Source: Diphasiastrum complanatum (taxonomy: Eukaryota; Streptophyta; Lycopodiopsida; Lycopodiales; Lycopodiaceae). From it: a stretch of 64,000 nucleotides of DNA. The DNA lies in contig CM055094.1 in NCBI GenBank assembly GCA_029204225.1, positions 8,165,234 through 8,229,233 of the forward strand, given 5' to 3'. Below the pieces are notes generated by a model. The model was not told the DNA's origin. It worked only from the letters and a program-made list of their open reading frames with translations, and did not search any database. The position numbers were made by a program, and so were the translations under genes. Shown here piece by piece: positions 55,270 to 64,000 of this stretch. Every line of letters begins with the position of its first letter. Within the stretch, counting starts at the first letter, position 1.

Positions 55270-57911
55270 GGAGCCACAATCAAAGCTCTGACTCTGACTC
55301 GGACGAATGCTCCGGAGACAACTCAGGGCCCCAAGCTGACTCTCGCAGCCGAAATATGTGCCTGTCTGGAACTTGCATGGGCTGTGTATCCGAGGAGGAC
55401 TCGTCACTAGCATCATCCCAATCTGCCTCCGCACCAGCCCCCAAGCAAGCCAAACCAACAACACCTGCTCCAGTTGGCTGTAATACTGCACCTCTAGCTG
55501 TACCTGGAGCCCTGCGAGGTCGTCCTCTCCTCCCTGGCAGTTTCTGTGCCTTGCCTTTCTAGAAGTGCACCCTTGGGCCTTCCTGGTCTCTTGCGGACGA
55601 GAAGAGTTGTCTATGCCTCATCACCCCCATGCAAATCACCTGGCTGAGATAGGGAAGCCAAAGAGGAAATTTGTGCAACTGAGCGAGGAGGATGAGCTCG
55701 TGGAGTGTGTGCCCATGGGGCTGCTGCAGGTGGAGGAACTGGTTGTGCAGGAGGCAAGTACAACGGCGATATGTACTAAAAAGGGCGCTGCGGTGGCCGG
55801 TACTGGTACATCCTGGGTGCTGCCAAAGGGGGAGCCAGTGGAGTGGGTGTTGCCAAAGGAGGAGGATGTGAAGTGGGTGCTGCCACTGGAGGAGCCACTG
55901 TGGATGTGGGTGCTGCAAGAGAAAACCTGGACACCGTGATGGTGGCCTGCCATGGAGACCTGGTGCTGCAAAAGTGGACAGCGATGGAGGGGCTGCAGGC
56001 CTGAATGGCATCGGTGGCACTGGAGAAGCTGTGCGACGCACATATACCCTCTGAGGAACTGGAGGCACCTCATGTAGCTACTCTGGCTGAGACTCTGTGT
56101 ATGGCGCATGCTGGCAAGAGATGATTGGGATGCCCTGACGCTCGGCATCTGCTGGGCCTCTGAATCCAGCGTGGCAATCAAGTCGCCTATCTCGGCATCT
56201 GAATACAAATGCTCTGGGCTCTAGGCCTCATCCTGTGCACCATCCCCTGAATCAACTCGTGCCGGCCATGACTCTGTACTGCACGCATCCAAGCAGCTGT
56301 GGGACTGGCATCCAAATCACTCTACCCTCTATCAAGAGCCTCCTCCATCATATCGACATAGGTAGGTATGCCACTGGCCCCCCCTGTGTGCCCTGCCTAT
56401 CTCCCAGTATAACCTGCACCGTGTGCCCCACCTCTGCCACGTGATGCACCTGTGACCCCTGCTCGTGGCGTGTGCCCTGCACCTGTATCATCTGCCTCAT
56501 CCCACTCTGATCTGGCAAACACAACCTGAATGGGCTCATCCACATTATGCCCATCCTCTGATACTGGCTCATCTGCCTCATACAATGGAGGCTCTCTGTG
56601 CTCAAGCCCAAGCTCTCTCTCTCTCTCATCTCGGCAAGCTCCCTCTCTCTCTTTGCCATCAACTGTGTGCCCAAGTCATCTGCGGGTATGGGATGGACGT
56701 TGTCCGTAGGCAAGTCAACCTGGCGCTCCAAATCAGATATCTTCGTCTGCAAGGTCAAAATTGAGCATGTCAGGAAAACAACTTGATCAAAAATTGAAAC
56801 CTACATTTTAGTGAGATGTCAACCAACATGCTATGGGAGAATAGCCCATCACCTGCAATGCGCTCGTAATGGTTGGCAGTCTCCTGGCGAGACGTGCGTT
56901 GGTACTACAGAACACCAACCGCTCTAGCTAACTCACTGACAGCCTGTTTCTTCTCCTCGTGTGAATGGGAGCCCATGTGCTCCAATTACGCTCACACACG
57001 GAGGCAACACAATCCTATGGTACGTGCAATGAAATGCTTCAGCACATGTGCACAGGTGGAACGTCAACGAAACATCGCACGGGAGGATGAGATGAGATGC
57101 ATACTTGTGAAAGGACATGCAATGCAAGACGCTGTATGGAGGGATAGGTGCTACCGAACATGGTCCACCAGGTAATGGGGAGCTGCCTCCTCTCTGGATC
57201 CTGAGCAGTCGGGTGACTGAACGTGCCCATGCCGAAACAAAATGCAGCTAACTCCTCCATGAGTATGATAGGATCCAAGCCAATGTGTGGACCCACCCTC
57301 CTGTAGATGTACTCAAGCCAATCCGACTTGAGCTCCCTGTCTGATATCTGTGTCGGAGAGAGGAAGAGAGGATGCAAGATGTGTGCAACGCTGTGAATAC
57401 TCCTGTGAAAGTAGTTCCACCGCGTCTCCCACATGAACTTCAGCTTCGTCATCCTGCACGAAGTCGAAGCAAATTTTGGAAAAAACGTAACATTGACAGA
57501 AAAACAAACTAGCAACCACTGAAAAGATAAAGACCAATTACATTACTATACTGCTTACCTCTCTGCCTGCAAGATGGGCAGCTGCAGGAACTATCCGATC
57601 CGGTCCATGCGCTCATACACTAGTCCAAGTGTGGACCCCTCGCTGTCAACCATGCGGAGCACAATGTAGAGTGGTCGAAGGAGTCCTGACAATGTTTGCG
57701 CATCCCTCCAGAACTGGTCTCCCCTCACCGTGGAAGAAAAGTGCTCCCCATTCTCAGTGTGCTGAAACGTACTGGCACGCCAAAGATCGCTGGCAACCAT
57801 CTGTAGAAGTTGTGCCCTGCACCTAATCAGACGGTCGTTCACCACCAAGTCGAAAGCAAAGCGTGTGGGGGCTGGCTTCCGAAGGTCCAAATGGCTGAAC
57901 ACCCGGGACAT
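55270..57911 (-). pseudogene. hAT transposase, DUF659-type C-terminal half and dimerisation domain
   Basis: In minus-strand order: RKPAPTRFAFDLVVNDRLIR, LLQMVASDLW, GDQFWRDAQTLSGLLRPLYI and VYERMDRIG (57880-57591); after a gap, WNYFHRSIHSVAHILHPLFL, LEYIYRRVGPHIGLDPI and WWTMFGSTYPSIQRLALHVL (57430-57100), the hAT C-terminal dimerisation domain; then an acidic and Gly/Arg-rich tail (56585-56397, WDEADDTGAG) and a Ser/Pro/His-rich extension to about 55270. BED zinc finger and the first catalytic residues are absent. Stops separate the pieces; some gaps may be introns. Compared with autonomous plant hAT proteins of 600-800 residues, roughly half remains. Confidence 0.8.
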
Positions 57912-58168
57912 GGCAAGAACACGCTCTTTCTGGTGACAAAAGTCACTAGAAAGAGGGCCTCGCGAACGATGGCTCTAACCCAGAGAAGTGCACCTATGTC
58001 CCCCATGAGAAGGTCTATGTCGTGCGCTGCACAGGGGCTATGGACGAAATTAAGAATATATCAAATAATAAAAATACTATTATATTGTGGTACCGCGGTA
58101 CCAGTATGGTCCCGCGGTACCAGGATCCACGGTATCCAGTACCGCGGGACCTATGCTATATCATATAT

Positions 58169-58439
58169 CATAGTTCCAAGTGCCGTACAAGTGCCGCGTG
58201 GACAAAAAATCCACGGCACCCACGGCGCTGTTTGGAAATTAACCTCCCTCTCTCTCTCCAAAAGTGCGCCCCAAAAAGTTTAGAAAACCCTTTTTGGGCT
58301 CCCTCAAGTTAGGGTAAGAGGAGGGCCCAAAAATGGGTTTTCAAAAAAATTTGACAAAAATAATTAAAAAAAGGTACTGTGGCACGGCACACGTGCCGGT
58401 GCCGTACACTCCCACGGCACTGGTGCCATGGGAACTATG
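58169..58439. mobile_element. MITE of 271 bp with CATAGTTCC termini
   Basis: The inverted termini are CATAGTTCC and GGAACTATG, followed inward by GTGCC/GGCAC-rich stretches. The flanking 8-bp sequences (TCATATAT and ATATATAT) match at six positions, as expected for an old hAT-type target-site duplication. It stands 13 bp from the hAT-like element. No coding capacity. Confidence 0.7.
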
Positions 58440-59143
58440 ATATATATAGATAGATAGATAGAGATATAGATATATATACACACGACACTAAAAACGTCAG
58501 TAATTTACGAAAAAGGTAAATTCTGACACTCAGACAAACTAGTTGACAACTTATTAGTTATTGCATCTTCATAACAAGCAAGACTTGTTTATGACGCTGC
58601 TCCCCAAGAAAAACCCTTTTTATGGAAGCACCACAACGAGATACTGAGTTATTGAGTGATTAAGATTGAGTGGTACAGAACAAAGAGAAGTTGCATATTG
58701 TTACTAGTCTTGGGCATCAGCAATGACATTCTCAATCTGGTAGTTTTTCCTTGCATATTCAGCACTGGAACATCGTTCCATAGTACATACGCAGTAAAAA
58801 AATTCCAAAAATTTGTTACCTTCCGTACATAAAGAATGGTATGTACAGCACAAAATGTACAGAACAGGTTTCTGTGATTCAAACAATGAAAAACCAGTCA
58901 GATGCAAGATCATGGATTGGTTTTGGTCAAGTTCAGACTTAATAAAAAGGACTCGGAGCTTGACCACGAAAGTAAACCCTTTGTTATAAAAATTATCAGC
59001 AGACTTGGGAAAAGAGACTTGGATCTCGAACATTGAGGTGATTTGTTTATAACAATGGCATCAACAGCTTGCCCCAGAATATGCTATAAAGACCTCAGAC
59101 TTTCTATGGGGTATTGTCAGCAACAATACCACGGTCTACTATA
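58440..59143. other. 3' flank and probable 3' UTR of APE2
   Basis: A GATA/TATA-type short repeat (58440-58480) adjoins the MITE. Minus-strand frames here (up to 109 codons) start after the APE2 stop codon and show no domain, so I read the stretch as 3' untranslated and flanking sequence. Confidence 0.5.
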
Positions 59144-62100
59144 CTAACTGTATTTTATCTTGGCCTTGCCTTTGGAAGATGCCCATTCAAAATGATCACA
59201 ACACGCCTCAGGATTTGAAGTAGGACCCTGCAGACACACAAGCTAATAATAGTTATCACAGAGAAACTATAGGCCTTCATGATGCATGCCAATCATATGC
59301 AACATGTATTTTTGTAGCATGTACTTTCATTTAAAATCCAATAAAGAACTCAAACCAACCAAAACAGGATAAATAACAAGTTCTATCACTTTGCAAACAC
59401 TCCAAAACAAAGACAGCTCTCAAACAGCAACATATTTTGACATCTGTAAAGATCTCGGGGACAATTTTCCTGTGTTTCAGAGAACTCTTTTCTCTACAGC
59501 ATCGTGCATTTTGAGTCAAGACATTAAGCTCATTGCTCACCTTTTCATTGTGTTTTTTTAAGACAAGGAATTTGTTTCTAGATTACAGAGTCTTGGCTTT
59601 TACACCGGGCAGAGGTCCCTAGAAGGGGACTTGCTTGGTACAAACCTTAGAAGCCCGTTCCGACCAAAATGGGTCGGAACGTTTCGTTCCGTACATTCCG
59701 GAACGTACTGGGTCGGAACGATTTTTGTTAAGTTAAAAAAAAAAATGTGAAACGATCCTGCTGGCCCGCGCATTCTGCATTTCACAGATAGCGAGTTGTC
59801 ATACTTCTAACTAGGACAGGAAGGCACCATGGAAGCCATAAGGCACTCTAGAAGGAAGCTTCATGGAGGCGATGAGCTCCAGCGATGGTGAGTTTCTCAT
59901 TGTGGCGGAAAGAAACTCCTGGAAATTGAAGCCTACTAAGGCAATTCTTCCTTGAAATTGAGCAGACTTTTCTGTACATCAATGACTGATATATTTTATG
60001 CTCTCAGATATGACAGCTACTCAACCATCGCATGGGGCGCATCTGCACATCATGGACGTGGTCCAGGAGTTTCCAGCGATGGTGCGCTTGCGGAAAGACA
60101 GCAGGAAGCCTTGTGGACGATCCTGTTTGTGTGTTCAATCTTATGTCACACAAGATGCTCCTTAAATGGCTTCCATACAGATTCCTACACCACTATGCCC
60201 CCCCGTGACTGGCAGTGGTTATTCTATTCAGTGGTTTTTTTTTCCTTTGTAAAAAAGTGTATTTTTTTATTTTTATTTTGAGGGTCTCATTCCGGAACAG
60301 AACATGTTCGTTCCAGAACGCATTCTGTTCCGGAACGGGCAACTAAGGTGCACACTCTAGTTTCAGAGTTCAAAAGTTGGAATACTAGTTAAATAAACTG
60401 AGCTACTGTTGAACCACAGACTTTGTAATTACTGTTGAACTGAAAGAGTAGTTGAATGCCATCAAAAACTGAACAGTCTTCACATATTTCTCCAGTATTA
60501 CAGTTGAGATCCTTTGAATACTACTGTTAATCACCCCTCCACCTTACCTTCTTAGATTTTGTAAGAAATTTTAATGTAGACAAAATAAATCAATAAATAT
60601 GCTCAACTCTAATGCAGGTCCCTAGTCACACAAGCTATCTTTCCCCAGGTTTTTCAAAATCTAAGAAGGAACATTTCCATTGTAAAAACGCTAAGCCCTG
60701 CCACCTGCCATCAACCTACACCTAGTACAGCAGCAGACTACAAAAATATTGAAGTTGTGGATCCGTATAGTTGATGACAATTAAAACTAAACTGCTTATA
60801 AAATGATGTGAGATGAACAAAAATATTCCATAAAAATGTGATTGTCACTGACAGTAACACAATATCAAACTTCTCTGACCTCCAATCACTACTCACCTTC
60901 CATTGTCATGAACTTTCAAACAAAATACATGGCATAGCAAGTAGGACCAGTTTCTTTTGCACTGTTCAAAAATACCATATTCTGAGTTGTGGCTTAGCAA
61001 GACCAACACATTTCGATAAATACACGGCAATTGAATCATTTGCAGCATATTTGACACCACACAGTACATTGCTACAACAGATTTGTAATAGGTGACATCA
61101 AGCCCCCTCCTAAGAAGCTCCACTTCTTAAAGTTCTCTTTCCTTACAAGTAACCAAATAAGGAAATTTAAGGGTATTGACAATTTCCAGCTAGGGTTTGC
61201 TGCCATTCTCTAGGGTTCCTTCTTTGAAATGCAATTGGGTGTATAGCCAAATTGTGCCCAAATACAATGGAATATGGTCTCGGGGTACAAATTTGATTGA
61301 TACAGCCCCAAGCCAATAAAACTTAGCTATTTAGTTTTACTCTAACAGGTATTTAAGGCGGGTGTATGCCCATGCATGGGCAGGGACCCAACTTCAGCAC
61401 AGTACACGCGAGCGCTGATGCCAATAAGACTTAATTATATGTCCTAAATCAAAACAAAAAGCTCTTAGTTGTTAAAGAAGGGAAAAGTGTAGGAGCGCAA
61501 CCTGGATGAATGAGGATGTGAAAACTAGAATGTCATCAATCTATTGTAGAAGATGCCACCGTCTTTGATGCCAAGAAACCTTCTAATCATTTCATCACAG
61601 CCCATTATTCATAAAAATGATCCTGTTTTCTATAAATAGAACCCGATGGGCTTCTAAGCCGCTGATTGAGGCGATTTCCCAATTTTGAGGTGATAAATTT
61701 CGAAAAATGAAAGTTTGAAATTCGTTAGAAACGTTCATTTTTCAAACAAGTTTAAAAAACAGCGAAATGGGTTTCATTGCTACCATGCTTTTATATCACA
61801 TTTGTTTCTGTATCTCACAAGCTTTCTCCAGTCAAGCATTTGGATCAAATTCCTTATTCCTTTGAGTCCATGGAGCATAAAACTTCAAAAATGAATACTA
61901 TCACATTCTTTTCTGAGTGCATTTAGCACGAAACAATGGAGATTAACATTAAAAAAAGAAAACACTTAGGAACAATCCCAAGAATACATGTACGGGAGCC
62001 TTAATAAGCAAAAATGATGTACCTGTCCACGGGCACAGACGTAGAATCCACGACCCACATTTGGACCTGCCTTTTTAACAACCCGAGAAACACAAGGCTC

Positions 62101-62991
62101 ACCATGGCCTCTACAAAGAGGAAATTTTTGTGCCATAAACTGCTGCAACCTTTGCCATTCAGCAGATGCCTTTGAATGCCTTGAAAACACAGCTCCTCCG
62201 ACCGATAAAGCAACATTCACCATCATATTTTCCTCTTTATCCTCATCATCTCTAGCACTTGATTGCATGGCATCATCTTGCCTATTTGGATCATGTGTAA
62301 GAGGACATACGGTTTGTGTGGTATGTGGTCTAATTTCATCCATTGCTTCATCTGGTCTAGCAGATTTCTCACATACTGAAATTGATCTAGTCAAAGAACT
62401 CAAACCAGAACTGCATATAGGTGAGGAAAGGCCTAGTTCAATATTTGATAGCTCAGTTTCCTCTCCAAAGTTTTGAAAACTGTCTTGCTTCTCTGAAATT
62501 GCTTTGCTGGAAACTTTTGTCAAGAGAAAAGAGTGTAAACTACTCTGACAGGTCCTCTTGATATTCTTTCTTGTAGAAGTCTGCAACATTCGTTTTTTGG
62601 AATTAAGGTAAATTGGGGCATTATTTACTGGTTGAAGAACTTTTTCCAACTCATGTGCAGTATAATTGATATCTGATTCACATTGAGATTCACTACTCAC
62701 ACACTCATTAGTAATTCTCGTAGAATTGTCACAACCAACTTCTTCTCCAACTTCAAGACACATCCGGTTTTGATATTCCATGCCAGTCTGTCGACGTGAT
62801 TTTGCAGCTCCAATTCTGAGTTCAAGTTCATGCAAACCACAGTACGCCATGCTATTCTCTGTAGCATCAATGTTTTTTCTGCGTGGTGGCAGTGCTGTTA
62901 AACTTTCTAGAGAATCATTGACAGGAAAAAGATTTCCCTGAAAATCTTGATGTGTCAATAGGTTGCAACTTTCACTATTGACATGCTTCTT
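59144..62991 (-). CDS. APE2: AP endonuclease 2 (APE2), last two exons
   Basis: Base-excision and checkpoint repair nuclease; the part here is the regulatory C-terminus. Exon 62991-62023 (323 codons) begins after an acceptor (TTTCAG) and ends at a donor (ACAG|GTACAT). Exon 59227-59144 (27 codons plus TAG) follows an acceptor (TGCAG), and both join in phase 0. A long linker holds a PCNA-binding-like motif, CQSSLHSFLL (about 62558-62529). The GRF zinc finger, known to bind single-stranded DNA, is PLCRGHGEPCVSRVVKK, NVGRGFYVCARGQ (62120-62023) plus SNPEACCDHFEW in the last exon, which supplies the last Cys ligand. The exonuclease-phosphatase domain must lie right of the window. Confidence 0.9.
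59228..62022 (-). other. APE2 intron of 2795 bp
   Basis: GT donor (complement at 62021-62022) and AG acceptor (complement at 59228-59229) bound it. The interior has no coding domain; a hAT-like element occupies 59646-60347. The remaining 60356-62022 shows only short frames. Confidence 0.85.
59646..60347. mobile_element. Non-autonomous hAT-like element of 702 bp in the APE2 intron
   Basis: Termini CTTAGAAGCCCGTTCCG and CGGAACGGGCAACTAAG are inverted repeats with few mismatches. The flanking 8-bp words GTACAAAC (59638-59645) and GTGCACAC (60348-60355) match at six of eight positions. Subterminal GGAACG/CGTTCC motifs are repeated many times at both ends, as hAT transposase-binding repeats are. 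No transposase domain is inside. Confidence 0.8.
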
Positions 62992-63655
62992 CTGAAACAT
63001 AGAGGCTTCAAGTACAAGAGTGACATGTCAGGAAGAATCAAGACAAGCTGTTGCTTAAACATGATGATAGATAAGATCTTGCAGTACATGTAAGATACAT
63101 ACAACAACTCATGAGAAAATCCAAACAGCATAAATTCATGTTAGCAAACTTGAGAAACATTCACAACTAGAAATCTGACATGATGTTTAGAATGACCACT
63201 ACAGAGCACAATCATGAAACGCTGTTAATTACATAGTTGCCAAGGAGCACATTTTCACCCCTTGAAAAGGGGAAACTTGCTGTTCCCACCTACACCCCAA
63301 CGCAATAGGGAACATTCCCAATGCAGGAGGAATGCATTCCCAGCCATTCCCAGGCTGCTCTCAGCCATTCCCCTTGCAGCATGAGGTTTAGCACCAACAT
63401 TTTTCCCTTTTGGCCCAGTATTTTCAATCGCCATGCCTATTTTGTCCTTGTGTATGATCTGCAATTTAGGGTCTAGAATACCAAAGCATCTGACTTTAGG
63501 TCCCAAATGCTCACAAGTCAAGGATAGGTGCTGATTCATAGCATGATGGGTGCTTAAAGTCCAAACCATATGGTCTAATAGAAAGTAGCAGCTTTGACCT
63601 AAGGGCTCAAAAACTAGTAACTGTCCTAAATATGAGAACATCGGCCTATAGCTAT
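62992..63655. other. Upstream APE2 intron sequence, no exon seen
   Basis: An open minus-strand frame (63692-63255, 145 codons) is present, but it has no endonuclease motif, is low-complexity in part, and runs into the LTR-like sequence, so I do not accept it as an exon. Confidence 0.5.
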
Positions 63656-64000
63656 TGTTGGAAATGATGAACTTAACCAACCTTTTCGGCACATCGCCTG
63701 AACAGCTGATAGTTCGGATAGCTTCTGAACTATCGAATGTCTACAAGCGCTGAAACCAACTATGGACAGACGAACTGTCGAGTGATTCGAATTATCGAAT
63801 TCGAAGCTTAGCAGTCGTGAGACACAAAACTGCCACGCTCAGCCGTAGGCAACGTTGCAAGAGGAGATACGTAGTTAGCTAATAGTTTAGCGTAAACCTC
63901 TCTTGTAATAACTCGCTAAGTAATCTTTTAATTCCCATTAGTGGAATATAAATATAAATATTTGGCGCCGCACTCTCGACTCACTCTGAGAGAAGAAAAT
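63656..64000 (+). repeat. Probable start of an LTR running off the right edge
   Basis: It begins TGTTGGAAATG, contains several GAACTATCGAA/CGAATTATCGAA words and has a TATA box (ATATAAATATAAATA, about 63947-63961) about 290 bp in, followed by a GC-rich start-site-like stretch. This is the layout of U3-R of an LTR. The inner border and coding region are outside the window. Confidence 0.5.

Larger units (their letters stand above)
53943..58155 (-). mobile_element. hAT-like DNA transposon (copy 2, 4.2 kb)
   Basis: Both ends carry GGTACC-rich regions in inverted orientation; the outermost matching bases are CATAG at 53943 and CTATG at 58151-58155. Inside are the accessory ORF on the plus strand and a transposase remnant on the minus strand. 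The N-terminal half of the transposase is missing, so it is non-autonomous. A convincing 8-bp target-site duplication was not found; the flanks are TA repeats. Confidence 0.75.

Noticed and set aside
55565-55939. 124-codon plus-strand frame with repeated WVLPKE motifs
   Set aside because: It is antisense to the low-complexity tail of the hAT transposase remnant.
53935-58163. 8-bp TA target-site duplication for the hAT-like element
   Set aside because: Flanks are ATATATAT on the left and CTATATCA on the right; in TA-rich DNA this is not convincing, so no duplication was annotated.
58704-59033. 109-codon minus-strand frame just downstream of the APE2 stop
   Set aside because: It shows no domain and lies where the 3' UTR is expected.
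63255-63692. 145-codon minus-strand frame as an upstream APE2 exon
   Set aside because: It has no exonuclease-phosphatase motif and overlaps the LTR-like start at 63656.

Overview
The window is nuclear DNA from a land plant with a large, transposon-rich genome. The evidence is a wealth of Ty1/copia and Ty3/gypsy LTR retrotransposons primed from the plant initiator tRNA-Met, hAT-type DNA transposons of the plant DUF659 type, long microsatellites, and one spliced host gene whose intron of about 2.8 kb holds a transposon. A fern, lycophyte, gymnosperm or moss seems more likely than a compact angiosperm genome, but this is inference; nothing in the window fixes the species.

The only host gene I can defend is the 3' part of APE2 (AP endonuclease 2) on the minus strand at 59144-62991. 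Its last exon completes the GRF zinc finger across a 2795-bp intron carrying a 702-bp hAT-like element. Its catalytic exons lie beyond the right edge, and what looks like the start of another LTR retrotransposon (63656-64000) sits in the upstream intron.

Layout: 1-2977, 5' half of a minus-strand copia element (LTR, PBS, gag-PR-pre-integrase reading frame running off the left edge). 2978-6976, degenerate retroelement debris and a solo LTR with a perfect target-site duplication (TSD). 6989-18072, a decayed Ty3/gypsy element (gag, PR, RT, RNase H, IN) split inside RT by a complete copia element (11090-16776, TSD CTTGA on both sides). 18390-27288, pieces of several related copia-like elements in both orientations. 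27289-32661, a copia element whose RT has been replaced by a foreign block. 32662-36252, more copia and gypsy pieces including an open 285-codon ORF downstream of a gypsy integrase. 36253-39272, a hAT-like transposon in circularly permuted order plus a MITE remnant. 39273-47260, three further copia elements or fragments. 47686-49590, two unusual tandem repeats. 52029-52081, a microsatellite. 53388-58439, a copia integrase fragment, a 4.2-kb hAT-like element and a 271-bp MITE. 58440-64000, the APE2 locus.

The most interesting signal is a block I call X. It is found at 18390-18631 (+), 25190-26185 (-) and about 30990-31870 (+). All three copies share a conserved C-terminal pattern and a hydrophobic, membrane-span-like stretch. 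In two copies the block abuts the polypurine tract and 3' LTR; in the third it has replaced the reverse transcriptase. Second is the hAT-like family at 36253-39211 and 53943-58155. It carries a small oppositely oriented accessory ORF conserved in both copies, and in one locus its left and right ends are joined. Almost all retroelement genes here are decayed; I describe their breaks and do not restore them.
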